DNA from: Planctomycetota bacterium
Lineage (GTDB): Bacteria > Planctomycetota > PLA2 > JAEUHO01
Reading direction: 5' to 3'
DNA length: 64,000 nucleotides
Assembly (NCBI GenBank): GCA_020851795.1
Contig: JADZCA010000048.1
Coordinates: 46,809-110,808 of the forward strand
A program made the translations under genes and the position numbers. This document shows, one piece after another, positions 1 through 7,102 of the stretch (the first letter of the stretch is position 1; each line of letters opens with the position of its first letter). The notes under the pieces are model-generated. The model was not told the DNA's origin. It made no database searches and saw nothing but the letters and a program-made list of their open reading frames with translations.

Positions 1-782
1 CGCTCGGCCTCGTGTTCCTCGTCGTCGGCGACGGGGAGCTCGACGGGGGCTGGGCCGAGACGGGGTTCCTGCTGGCGGCGTTCGCGCTGCGCTACGGCGG
101 CTTCACGGTGTTCGAGCTGCGCGGCCGGGGCGCGACCCCGGGCAAGCGGCTCGTCGGGCTGCGCGTCGTGGACGCGGCGGGCGGGCCGCTGCGGGCGGAG
201 GCGGTGCTCGTCCGCAACCTCGCGCGCGAGGTCGAGGTGTTCCTGCCGCTCTCGGTGCTCCTCGTGCCCGACCTCGGGGGGGAGGCCGCGTCGGGCTGGG
301 TGCGCCTCGTCGCGGCCGCGTGGACCTTCGGGTTCTCGATGGTCCCGTGGCTGAACCGCCGTCGCCTGCGGCTGGGCGACTTCGTCGCGGGGACGATGGT
401 CGTCGTCGTGCCGCGGGCGACGTTGCTGGCCGACGTGGCCCGCGCGGCGCCGGCGGCGGCCTCCACGGCGGCGCGAGCGTCGGCGCCGGAGCCGACCTCG
501 CCGGGCGCGGGGCCTGCGTTCTCCCCGGCGCAGCTCGAGGTCTACGGCGTCTTCGAGCTGCAGGTGCTCGAGGACGTGCTGCGCCCGGGGCCCGACCGTC
601 GGGCGCGGCAGGACGCGCTCGTCGCGGTCGCGGCGCGGATCCGCAAGAAGATCGGGTGGGCTGCGCCCGTGGCGGCGGCCGACGTCGAGCCGTTCCTGCG
701 GGCGTACTACGCCGCGCTGCGGGCGCACCTCGAGCGCCGGATGCTGCTGGGGGGCGCCAAGTCCGACAAGCACGCGAAGTGA
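1..782 (+). CDS. RDD family membrane protein (5' end outside window)
   Basis: The reading frame is open to the window edge. A GTG at 12 exists, but the RDD fold normally starts further upstream, so I read the gene as cut. Visible: a hydrophobic segment, then the RDD signature in ELRGRGATPGKRLVGLRVVD (R, G-x-T-P-G-K, G-R-V pattern), further hydrophobic segments around the LPLSVLLVP and WTFGFSMVPW stretches, and a C-terminal soluble Ala/Pro-rich part of about 110 residues. RDD proteins are integral inner-membrane proteins of mostly unknown role, some linked to ion or amine transport. The gene ends in TGA, followed at once by a strong palindrome. The substrate cannot be told from sequence. Confidence 0.8.
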   Translation, partial: LGLVFLVVGDGELDGGWAETGFLLAAFALRYGGFTVFELRGRGATPGKRLVGLRVVDAAGGPLRAEAVLVRNLAREVEVFLPLSVLLVPDLGGEAASGWVRLVAAAWTFGFSMVPWLNRRRLRLGDFVAGTMVVVVPRATLLADVARAAPAAASTAARASAPEPTSPGAGPAFSPAQLEVYGVFELQVLEDVLRPGPDRRARQDALVAVAARIRKKIGWAAPVAAADVEPFLRAYYAALRAHLERRMLLGGAKSDKHAK

Positions 783-790
783 CCGGACGC

Positions 791-847
791 GACCCGCAGA
801 CCGGTGCCAGGCACCGCGCCGCGGTGCCTGGCACCGATCTGCGGGTC
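791..847. repeat. REP-like palindrome with GTGCCAGGCACC core
   Basis: A 28-bp arm (791-818) pairs with 820-847 around a single central base, with one mismatch. The inner core is GGTGCCAGGCACC. The outer ten bases (GACCCGCAGA / TCTGCGGGTC) are unique to this copy. Similar cores occur at 4553-4581, 19251-19327 and 54209-54306, always between genes. It may also act as a terminator for the RDD gene. Confidence 0.75.
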
Positions 848-870
848 GGTCGGGTACTGTCGGGCGCGCC

Positions 871-1518
871 GTGCGACCGCCGCCGCCCTCCCTCGTCGTC
901 TTCGACCTCGGCGGCGTCCTCGTCCGCATCGCGCGCTCGTGGGACGAGGCTTGCGCCGCCGCGGGCGTCCCGCGCCGGCCGGGCGCCGACGTCACGTCGG
1001 CGAGGCTGACGCGCGACCCGTGGGTCGTCGCCTACGAGACCGGCGCGGTGACGCGCGAGGCGTTCCTCTCCGGCGTGGCGGCCTCCACGGGCGGGCTCTA
1101 CGGTCCCGAGGAGGTCGCGCGCGTGCACGACGCGTGGCTGATCGCGGAGTACCCCGGCCTGCCCGCGCTCTTCGACGCGCTCGACGCGGCGGGCCTGCCC
1201 ACGGCGGTCCTCTCGAACACGAACGAGGCGCACTGGGCGGCGATGTACCCCTCGGCCGGCGCGTCGCCTCGCTTCCCGACGCTCGCCCGCGTGCGCCACC
1301 CGCACGCGAGCCACCGCCTCGGCGTGCGCAAGCCCGATGCCGCCGCGTTCCGCGCGGTGGAGGCCACCGCGGGGACGTCGGGCGCGGGCGTGTGGTTCTT
1401 CGACGACCTCGCGCCGAACGTGGACGCGGCGCGCGCCCACGGCTGGACGGCCGTGCTCGTGGACCCGTCCGACCCCGTCACGGTGATGCGCTCGGCGCTC
1501 GCGGCGGCGTTGCGGTAG
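871..1518 (+). CDS. HAD-IA family hydrolase (YihX-like phosphatase)
   Basis: The protein is 215 aa with a GTG start. The nucleophile motif near the N-terminus is VVFDLGGVLVRI: the first Asp is present, but the second HAD Asp is replaced by Gly, as is common in the YihX/epoxide-hydrolase-like branch. Motif II is the Ser in VLSNTNEAHW, motif III the Lys in GVRKPDAAAF, and motif IV the acidic pair in FFDDLAPNVDAA. This makes a full-length small HAD hydrolase, probably acting on a sugar phosphate or similar small phosphomonoester. The substrate is unknown. It converges on pdxT with only 16 bases between the two stops. Confidence 0.85.
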   Translation: MRPPPPSLVVFDLGGVLVRIARSWDEACAAAGVPRRPGADVTSARLTRDPWVVAYETGAVTREAFLSGVAASTGGLYGPEEVARVHDAWLIAEYPGLPALFDALDAAGLPTAVLSNTNEAHWAAMYPSAGASPRFPTLARVRHPHASHRLGVRKPDAAAFRAVEATAGTSGAGVWFFDDLAPNVDAARAHGWTAVLVDPSDPVTVMRSALAAALR

Positions 1519-1541
1519 GCGCTGAGACCGCGCGCTACCGC
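1512..1541. terminator. Hairpin containing both convergent TAG stop codons
   Basis: GCGGTAG (1512-1518) pairs with CTACCGC (1535-1541), and CGC (1520-1522) with GCG (1532-1534) after a bulged G. The stem holds the TAG of the HAD gene on one strand and the TAG of pdxT on the other, so one symmetric hairpin may end transcription in both directions. No U-tract is seen. Confidence 0.5.
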
Positions 1542-2101
1542 GCCGCCGACGCCTCGCGCGCCGTGCCGACGGCGGCGACCACGAGGCCGTGGACGCGACG
1601 GTCGGCGGTGAGCTCGGGGTGGAAGGTCGCCGCGAAGACGCGGCCCTCGCGCACGAGCACCGGCTCGCCCTTCCAGCGCGCCAGCACCTCGACGCCCGGG
1701 CCCACGCGGCGGATGCGCGGGGCGCGGATGAAGACGCCGGGGTAGTCGGGCTCGAGCACCGCCTCGAAGGAGTCCACCTGCCGCCCGAACGCGTTGCGCT
1801 CCACCGTGACGTCGATGAGGCCGAACGAACGCTGCGCGGGACCGCGGACCTCGGCCGCGAGGAGGATCGCGCCCGCGCAGGTCCCGAAGACGACGCCGCC
1901 GCGGGCGACGAGGCGGCGGACCGCCTCCTCGATGCCCGAGCCGTCCAGCAGCTTGAGCATCGTGGTGGACTCGCCGCCCGGCAGGACGAGCAGGTCGAGG
2001 GCGTCGATCGCGGCGGCGGTGCGCACCTCGGTCGCGCCCGCGGGCAGCGCGGCGAGGTGCGCGGCGAAGTCGCCCTGCAGCGCGAGGACGCCCGCGCGCA
2101 T
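1535..2101 (-). CDS. pdxT: Pyridoxal 5'-phosphate synthase glutaminase subunit PdxT
   Basis: The protein is 188 aa, normal for PdxT. It is a class I glutamine amidotransferase that releases ammonia from glutamine for PdxS. Visible motifs: LPGGESTTML (glutamine-binding loop), the nucleophile elbow FGTCAGAILL with the catalytic Cys, and the His-Glu pair in ATFHPEL near the C-terminus. The ATG at 2101 shares one base with the pdxS stop (TGATG), which fixes the start and implies translational coupling. The stop is TAG and lies in the convergent hairpin with the HAD gene. Function and cytoplasmic location are secure from family knowledge. Confidence 0.96.
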   Translation of the reverse strand: MRAGVLALQGDFAAHLAALPAGATEVRTAAAIDALDLLVLPGGESTTMLKLLDGSGIEEAVRRLVARGGVVFGTCAGAILLAAEVRGPAQRSFGLIDVTVERNAFGRQVDSFEAVLEPDYPGVFIRAPRIRRVGPGVEVLARWKGEPVLVREGRVFAATFHPELTADRRVHGLVVAAVGTAREASAAR

Positions 2102-2988
2102 CACCAGCCCCGCGTCTGCAGCAGGTTGCCCTCGCCGATCTTGCCGATCTCGAGGCCCGGCATCGCCTCGCCGAGGCCCTCGGAGACCTCCGCGAGCACC
2201 TTCGCGTCCTGCCAGTGCGTCACGGCGCGCACGATCGCCTTCGCGCGGACCTCGGGGTCGGTGGACTTGAAGATGCCCGACCCGACGAACACGCTCTCGG
2301 CGCCCAGCGACATCATCAGCGCGGCGTCGGCCGGCGTCGCGATGCCGCCCGCGGCGAAGTTGGGCACCGGGAGCCGCCCGGTCTGCGCGACGAGGCGGAC
2401 CAGCTCGTAGGGGGCGCCGAGGTCCTTGGCCGTGCGCATCAGCTCCTCGGGGCGCAGCGTGGTCAGGCGCCGCATCTCCGAGGTCACGGTGCGCATGTGG
2501 CGCACGGCCTCGACGACGTTGCCCGTGCCCGCCTCGCCCTTCGTCCGGATCATCGCGGCGCCCTCCGCGATGCGCCGCAGCGCCTCGCCGAGGTCGCGGG
2601 CCCCGCACACGAACGGGACCGCGAACGCGTGCTTGTCCACGTGGTAGGCCTCGTCGGCGGGCGTCAGCACCTCGCTCTCGTCGATGAAGTCCACGCCCAG
2701 CGCCTCGAGGATGCGCGCCTCCATGAAGTGCCCGATGCGCACCTTCGCCATGACGGGGATCGTCACCGCCGCCTGGATCTCCTTCACCTTCGCCACCGGC
2801 GACATGCGGGCGACGCCGCCCTGCGCGCGGATGTCGGCGGGCACGCGCTCGAGCGCCATCACGGCCACCGCGCCCGCCCGCTCGGCGATGCGCGCCTGGT
2901 CGGCGTTGACGACGTCCATGATCACGCCGCCCTTGAGCATCTCAGCGAGGCCGGTCTTGAGCTTGAGCGGTGCGGGGGAAGCGTCCAT
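2101..2988 (-). CDS. pdxS: Pyridoxal 5'-phosphate synthase lyase subunit PdxS
   Basis: The protein is 295 aa, the usual PdxS length. It condenses ribose 5-phosphate, glyceraldehyde 3-phosphate and PdxT-derived ammonia into PLP in a dodecameric (beta/alpha)8 complex. Conserved blocks include [15 protein letters not shown] at the N-terminus, [15 protein letters not shown], the catalytic-Lys segment VAKVRIGHF, and the phosphate-binding FVGSGIFKS near the C-terminus. It is preceded by pdxR with 28 bases between them and overlaps pdxT, so the three form one transcription unit for the DXP-independent vitamin B6 pathway. Confidence 0.97.
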   Translation of the reverse strand: MDASPAPLKLKTGLAEMLKGGVIMDVVNADQARIAERAGAVAVMALERVPADIRAQGGVARMSPVAKVKEIQAAVTIPVMAKVRIGHFMEARILEALGVDFIDESEVLTPADEAYHVDKHAFAVPFVCGARDLGEALRRIAEGAAMIRTKGEAGTGNVVEAVRHMRTVTSEMRRLTTLRPEELMRTAKDLGAPYELVRLVAQTGRLPVPNFAAGGIATPADAALMMSLGAESVFVGSGIFKSTDPEVRAKAIVRAVTHWQDAKVLAEVSEGLGEAMPGLEIGKIGEGNLLQTRGW

Positions 2989-3016
2989 CGGGGGCTCCGG
3001 TCGGTGGGGGGGCGGG

Positions 3017-4519
3017 TCAGACGGGGGAGGCCGCCACGGCGTCGCCCGCGCCGCGTCGGAGGAGGGAGGCGGTCGCGTCGGCGAGGCGTGCCACGCCGGT
3101 CGCGATCGAAGCAGGGTCGGCGCCGCCCCAGCCGACGCGGAGGTGGTCGCCGTAGCGGCCGTCGATGTCGTGCGCGGGGCCCGGGCGGGTCGCGACCCCG
3201 CGCTCGACGCCGCGGAGGAACACCTCCACCGCCGAGAGGCCCTCGGGGAGCGTGAGCCAGAGCTGGAAGCCGCCCTGCGGCCGTGTCCAGCGCGTGCCCG
3301 CGGGCATCGAGGCCGCGAGCGCGGCGAGCATGGCGTCGCGCCCCTCGCGGTAGGCCCGCCGCATGCGCGCGAGGTGCTCGTCGTAGCCGTCGGCGAGGAA
3401 CGCCGCGGCCATCGCGTGCACGAACGTGGGGCCGCCGAGGTCCATCGTCCGCTTGAAGGGCAGCAGGTCGGCCACGAGCGACGCGTCGGCGGCGAGGAAG
3501 CCGACGCGCAGCCCGGTCATGAACGACTTCGACACCGAGCCGATGAGCACGCGCCGGCCGGGCGGGAGCATGCCGTAGAGGAGCGGCAGCGGATCGCCCT
3601 CGTAGCGGAGGTCGCGGAACACGACGTCCTCGACGACGAGCGCGTCGCGCTCGATCGCGAAGCGCGCCAGCGCCCGGCGGGCCTCCACGCTCATCGTCAG
3701 GCCCGTCGGGTTGTGGAAGTCGGGGCAGACGTAGAGCACCGGCCGGCGGGCGGGCGAGCCCTCGAGCGCGTCGAGGTCGAGCCCGTCCGCGCCCCACGGC
3801 ACCGAGGCGACCGGGTTGCCGAACAGCTCGAACGCGCCGGGCATGCCGGTGAAGGTCGGCGTCTCGCACAGGACGGGGCGGGCCTCCTCGCGCGCCCACG
3901 CGGCGACGAGGGACGCGGCCTGCTGCGAGCCCATCGTCACGACGATGCCGTCCGCGGTCACCGCGGCGCCGTCCGCCGCGAGCCGCGCGGCGATCGCGGT
4001 GCGCAGGTCGAGCAGCCCCGCGGGGCCGCCGTACCCGTACAGACGCTGCGGGTCCTGCGCGGTCGCTGACGCCAGCAGGCGCGCCAGCAGGCCGTCGGGG
4101 ACCGAGGCGGGGCTCGGGACCCCGCCCGTGAGGTCGATGGTCCCCGGCGGGCGGGGCACGCGCAGCAGGCTGTCGAGGTCGCGCGCGTAGCCCTCGCGCA
4201 GGCGCCGCAGCGCGCGCGCGTGCGCCGCGGCGCCGCCGTCGTCGGGGGCAGCCTCGGCGCCGGTCTCGGGCGCCGCGCCCCCCGCCACGAACGTGCCTCG
4301 GCCGACGTGCGACGCGAGCAGCCCCTCGCGCTCGAGCCCGCGGAACGCCTTCAGCACCGTCAGCCGCGCGACGCCGAGCTCGCTCGCGAGGTCGGCGACC
4401 GACGGCAGCCGGTCCCCGGGCCGCAGCTGTCCCGCCTCGACCGCGTCGCGCACGCCGTGCTCGATCCGCTGGTAGAGCGGGGCCGAGGCGGGACCGGCGA
4501 GGCGGAGGCGAACCGTCAC
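3017..4519 (-). CDS. pdxR: PdxR-like MocR regulator (GntR domain plus aminotransferase domain)
   Basis: The protein is 500 aa from GTG 4519. I prefer this start to the more upstream in-frame ATG at 4624, because that extension would read through a palindromic repeat. N-terminal winged helix (about residues 1-80): [45 protein letters not shown]. The aminotransferase class I/II fold follows, with the PLP lysine in [13 protein letters not shown]. MocR regulators named PdxR sense PLP and control pdxST in several phyla. Placement directly ahead of pdxS-pdxT in the same direction supports that role here. The switch direction (activator or repressor) cannot be read from sequence. Confidence 0.9.
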   Translation of the reverse strand: MTVRLRLAGPASAPLYQRIEHGVRDAVEAGQLRPGDRLPSVADLASELGVARLTVLKAFRGLEREGLLASHVGRGTFVAGGAAPETGAEAAPDDGGAAAHARALRRLREGYARDLDSLLRVPRPPGTIDLTGGVPSPASVPDGLLARLLASATAQDPQRLYGYGGPAGLLDLRTAIAARLAADGAAVTADGIVVTMGSQQAASLVAAWAREEARPVLCETPTFTGMPGAFELFGNPVASVPWGADGLDLDALEGSPARRPVLYVCPDFHNPTGLTMSVEARRALARFAIERDALVVEDVVFRDLRYEGDPLPLLYGMLPPGRRVLIGSVSKSFMTGLRVGFLAADASLVADLLPFKRTMDLGGPTFVHAMAAAFLADGYDEHLARMRRAYREGRDAMLAALAASMPAGTRWTRPQGGFQLWLTLPEGLSAVEVFLRGVERGVATRPGPAHDIDGRYGDHLRVGWGGADPASIATGVARLADATASLLRRGAGDAVAASPV

Positions 4520-4552
4520 GGGGCAGAATGGTATACGAAGTGGTCTGTAGGA
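4520..4552 (-). promoter_or_regulatory. Probable pdxRST promoter/operator
   Basis: This is an AT-richer island just ahead of the pdxR start. On the minus strand it reads GTATACCATTCTG next to the start. On the plus strand TGGT occurs twice in the same orientation, 12 bases apart (TGGTATAC and TGGTCTGT), resembling the direct repeats bound by MocR regulators. This rests on composition and position only. Confidence 0.35.
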
Positions 4553-4581
4553 CGCAGCGCGGTGCCAGGCACCGCGTTGCG
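4553..4581. repeat. REP-like palindrome, GTGCCAGGCACC core
   Basis: CGCAGCGCGGTGCC (4553-4566) pairs with 4568-4581 around one base, with one mismatch. The core is the same as at 791-847, with different outer arms. It lies between the divergent pdxR and glycosyltransferase genes. Confidence 0.7.
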
Positions 4582-4630
4582 CCTTGGGCCGAGCACAGAG
4601 GCCGCATATGGTTGCTGAAGGCAAGTAAAG

Positions 4631-4657
4631 ACGGATCGGCGCTGGGCGCCGATCCGT
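4631..4657. promoter_or_regulatory. Hairpin in the divergent intergenic region
   Basis: ACGGATCGGCG (4631-4641) pairs perfectly with 4647-4657, with loop CTGGG. It lies 40 bases before the glycosyltransferase ATG at 4698, so it would be in that gene's leader or act as an operator dyad. The role is unknown. Confidence 0.45.
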
Positions 4658-4697
4658 CGGCTACAGGACCGGGGGGCGGAACGCCGTAGGGAGGGGC

Positions 4698-5717
4698 ATG
4701 GCGCGGCTCCCGCTCTCGGTCGTGATCCCCACCTACAACCGGGCGCACCTCGTCGCGCGCTCGGTGCGGTCCGCGCTGGCCACCCTCGAGCCCGGCGACG
4801 AGGTGGTCGTCGCCGACGACGGTTCCACCGACGACACGAGGGGCGCGCTCGCCCCGTTCGGGGACCGCGTCCGCCACCTCGTCCTGCCGCACCGAGGCGC
4901 CGGGGCGACGCGCAACGACGGCGCGGCCGCGGCGCGGGGCCCGCTCGTCGCCTTCCTCGACAGCGACGACGAGTGGTTCGCCGACAAGACGCTCCTGCAG
5001 CGCCGGCTCCACGAGGCGCGCGAGGACGTGCTCTTCTCGTTCTCCGACTTCGCCGTGCGCGAGGAGGACGGCCGCGAGGAGCGCCGCTTCCTCCCGAAGT
5101 GGCAGGAGCGCGCCTGGGACCTCGAGCAGGTGCTCGGGCCCGCGGTGCCCTACTCGTCGATCGCGCCGCTGCCGGCGGGCCGCGAGGACTTCGGCGTGCG
5201 CATCGGCGACCTGTTCCAGGCCGAGATGGAGGAGAACTTCGTCGCGACCTTCACGCTCGTCGTGCGCAAGGACCTCGCCGGCGACGCGCTGCACTTCTCG
5301 CCCGACCTGCGCACCTGCGACGACTGGGAGTGCTTCGGGCGGCTCGCCCGGCGCGGGACCGCGGCCTACCTCGACACCGAGACCGCCTGGCAGAACGGCC
5401 ACCCGGGCCCGCGCATCACGCGCATCGACCCGCTGGTGTTCGCGCAGGCGCGCCTCACCGTCCTCGACCGCGTGTGGGGACACGACGAGGCCTTCCAGCG
5501 CGCGCACGGCGCGCGGTACCGCGAGGTCGTCACCGCGCTCGAGCTCGTCCGCGCCCGCCGCCTGCTGCGCGCCGGCCGCTCGACGGAGGCGCGCGAGGCC
5601 CTCGCTCGCGCCGGCCACGCCCCGCTCTCGCTCCGGGCGCTCGCGGCGCTGCCCGGGCCGCTGGTGCGTGGCGCCCTGCGCCTCCTGCGCGGCCGTGGCG
5701 ACGATCGGGACCAATGA
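4698..5717 (+). CDS. Glycosyltransferase family 2
   Basis: The protein is 339 aa. The N-terminal GT-A fold shows LSVVIPTYNRAHLVARSVRS, the nucleotide-binding VVADDGSTDDT, and the metal-binding DXD-like FLDSDDEWF around residues 88-96. After about residue 200 is TCDDWECFGRLAR, where an acidic residue probably acts as catalytic base (the usual ED/DW region). No membrane segment is seen, so it is a soluble or peripheral inner-membrane enzyme that adds one sugar to a lipid-linked glycan. The donor and acceptor are unknown. It stands alone between the pdx operon and a cupin gene. Confidence 0.87.
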   Translation: MARLPLSVVIPTYNRAHLVARSVRSALATLEPGDEVVVADDGSTDDTRGALAPFGDRVRHLVLPHRGAGATRNDGAAAARGPLVAFLDSDDEWFADKTLLQRRLHEAREDVLFSFSDFAVREEDGREERRFLPKWQERAWDLEQVLGPAVPYSSIAPLPAGREDFGVRIGDLFQAEMEENFVATFTLVVRKDLAGDALHFSPDLRTCDDWECFGRLARRGTAAYLDTETAWQNGHPGPRITRIDPLVFAQARLTVLDRVWGHDEAFQRAHGARYREVVTALELVRARRLLRAGRSTEAREALARAGHAPLSLRALAALPGPLVRGALRLLRGRGDDRDQ

Positions 5718-5847
5718 GCCTGCGCCCCCCTCGCGTCCGCCGTCCCCGCACGCGGCTCCCGCTCCGGGAGCCGTCCGTCTCGTCCTCCGTTCCCGTCTCC
5801 GACGCGATCCACCCGCTCGACGCTCCGCTCCGGCTCGGCGGTGCGCA

Positions 5848-5884
5848 TCGAGGTTGCGGCGGCGCCGCGCCGCCGCAACCTCGA
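5848..5884. promoter_or_regulatory. Perfect 17-bp hairpin with 3-nt loop
   Basis: The arm starting TCGAGGTTGCGG (5848-5864) pairs without mismatch to 5868-5884, loop CCG. It sits 130 bases after the glycosyltransferase stop and directly before a GGGGGTAGGG ribosome-site-like stretch (5886-5895) and the GTG at 5904. It can be the terminator of the upstream gene or a translation-control hairpin for the next one. It argues against starting the next gene at 5841, because the hairpin would then be coding. Confidence 0.6.
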
Positions 5885-5903
5885 CGGGGGTAGGGTGTAC
5901 GCC

Positions 5904-6800
5904 GTGACCGAACCCGCCGCCCCCGCCTCCGCGCTCGTGACCCGCGCCCCGGCGACGCCGCCGAGCTTTGGCGAGACGCCGTTCCCGGTCCGCAACGGCC
6001 TCGCCGGGCACCCGCTCTTCTCCGACGAGCGCATCGAGGAGCTCCTGCGGCGGCTGCCGCGCGCCCGCGTCGAGGTCCGTCGCGTCACGGTGGACCCCGA
6101 TCCCGCGGGGGGCTGGAAGCGCGGCCCGATGGACCCCGACGTGGATCCCGTCGCCGCGTTCCGCGGGCTGGCGCAGCGGCCGACGTGGATGCTGCTGCAC
6201 GACACGTGGAAGCACGACGCGGGCTACCGCGACCTGCTCGAGCAGTACCTCGCCGAGCTCTCCACGCTGTTCCCGGAGCTGGCCCCGGGCGTCTCCGACC
6301 TCGGCTGCTGGATGTTCCTGTCGTCGGGCCGCTCGGTGGTGCACTTCCACGCCGACCCCGACCAGTCGTTCCTCAACCAGGTGCGCGGCGGCAAGACGGT
6401 GTTCGTCTACCCCGCGCGCGTGCTGCCCGAGAAGACGGTCGAGGAGCTCGTCTACGCCTACGACCAGGGGGTCGTCACCTACGACCCCGCCTACGAGCCG
6501 CAGCGCTTCGAGCCCGTGCACCTCTCGCCGGGCGAGTCGGTGTTCCTCCCGCTCTACGCGCCGCACCGCGTGATCAACGACGACACCGTCTGCGTGTCGT
6601 GGAACGTCGGCTTCAACACCGCGCGCAGCCGGCGTCGCCGTGACGTCCACTGCGTCAACCTCGAGCTGCGCCACCTCGGCCTCACGCCGACGCCGTGGGG
6701 ACGGCGCCCGCGCGTCGATGCGGTCAAGCGCGCGTCGCGCTTCGTCTTCAAGGCGAAGAACCGTCTCCTGCCCTTCACGCGGCCCAAGATCCGCGTCTGA
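5904..6800 (+). CDS. Cupin-like / JmjC-like oxygenase family protein
   Basis: The protein is 298 aa from GTG 5904, preceded by GGGGGTAGGG. The double-stranded beta-helix core carries a metal triad typical of JmjC/cupin_8 enzymes: His149 and Asp151 in VVHFHADPDQS and the distal His221 in LYAPHRVIND. Such Fe(II)/2-oxoglutarate enzymes hydroxylate proteins or small molecules. Conserved-looking segments around them include GGKTVFVYP and HLSPGESVFLP. The C-terminal part is basic (KRASRFVFKAKN). It lies among glycan genes, so the substrate may be a glycan-linked or lipid component, but this is inference. Confidence 0.7.
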   Translation: MTEPAAPASALVTRAPATPPSFGETPFPVRNGLAGHPLFSDERIEELLRRLPRARVEVRRVTVDPDPAGGWKRGPMDPDVDPVAAFRGLAQRPTWMLLHDTWKHDAGYRDLLEQYLAELSTLFPELAPGVSDLGCWMFLSSGRSVVHFHADPDQSFLNQVRGGKTVFVYPARVLPEKTVEELVYAYDQGVVTYDPAYEPQRFEPVHLSPGESVFLPLYAPHRVINDDTVCVSWNVGFNTARSRRRRDVHCVNLELRHLGLTPTPWGRRPRVDAVKRASRFVFKAKNRLLPFTRPKIRV

Positions 6801-6836
6801 GCGGCTTGCGCGGCGGAAGCCGCCCCGCAAGCCGCT
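6800..6836. terminator. Terminator-like hairpin after the cupin gene
   Basis: AGCGGCTTGCG (6800-6810) pairs with 6826-6836. The inner GGCGG/CCGCC can extend the stem. It begins on the last base of the stop codon. There is no U-tract, as is usual in very GC-rich genomes. Confidence 0.6.
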
Positions 6837-7102
6837 GGGGCGGACGGGCGGCGAGGGTCGGAGCGCGCGCGGCGGGGACGGACCACCTTCGCGGGCGGGG
6901 CGGGGTCCGCGGAACAGACGTTGAACCCGATCCCTTGCACGGAGCGGAGGGGCCGGAGCGTGGATTGGGCCGGAGCGTGGAGCGCGTCGCGCGGCGCGGG
7001 GCCCGTGGCGAGCGCGGGCGCACGCGGGGCGCGATCGGCGCGACGTCGGGCTCCCCGGGACGACGAAGGTCGTGCTGCGGTGGGCCGCGCGCCCGGCGGG
7101 CG
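6837..7102. other. Non-coding gap between convergent genes
   Basis: 266 bases with no supported gene. It is GC-rich, with a short repeated GGCCGGAGCGTGGA unit around 6950-6982. Short open frames here read into neighbours in the wrong frame and have no recognisable content. Confidence 0.5.

Noticed and set aside
4519..4624. Longer start for pdxR at 4624
   Set aside because: The added 35 residues would read through the GTGCC palindrome and have no similarity to GntR proteins. GTG 4519 directly precedes the winged-helix domain.
5841..5903. Upstream start for the cupin gene at 5841
   Set aside because: The perfect hairpin 5848-5884 would be coding, and a good ribosome site lies just before GTG 5904.
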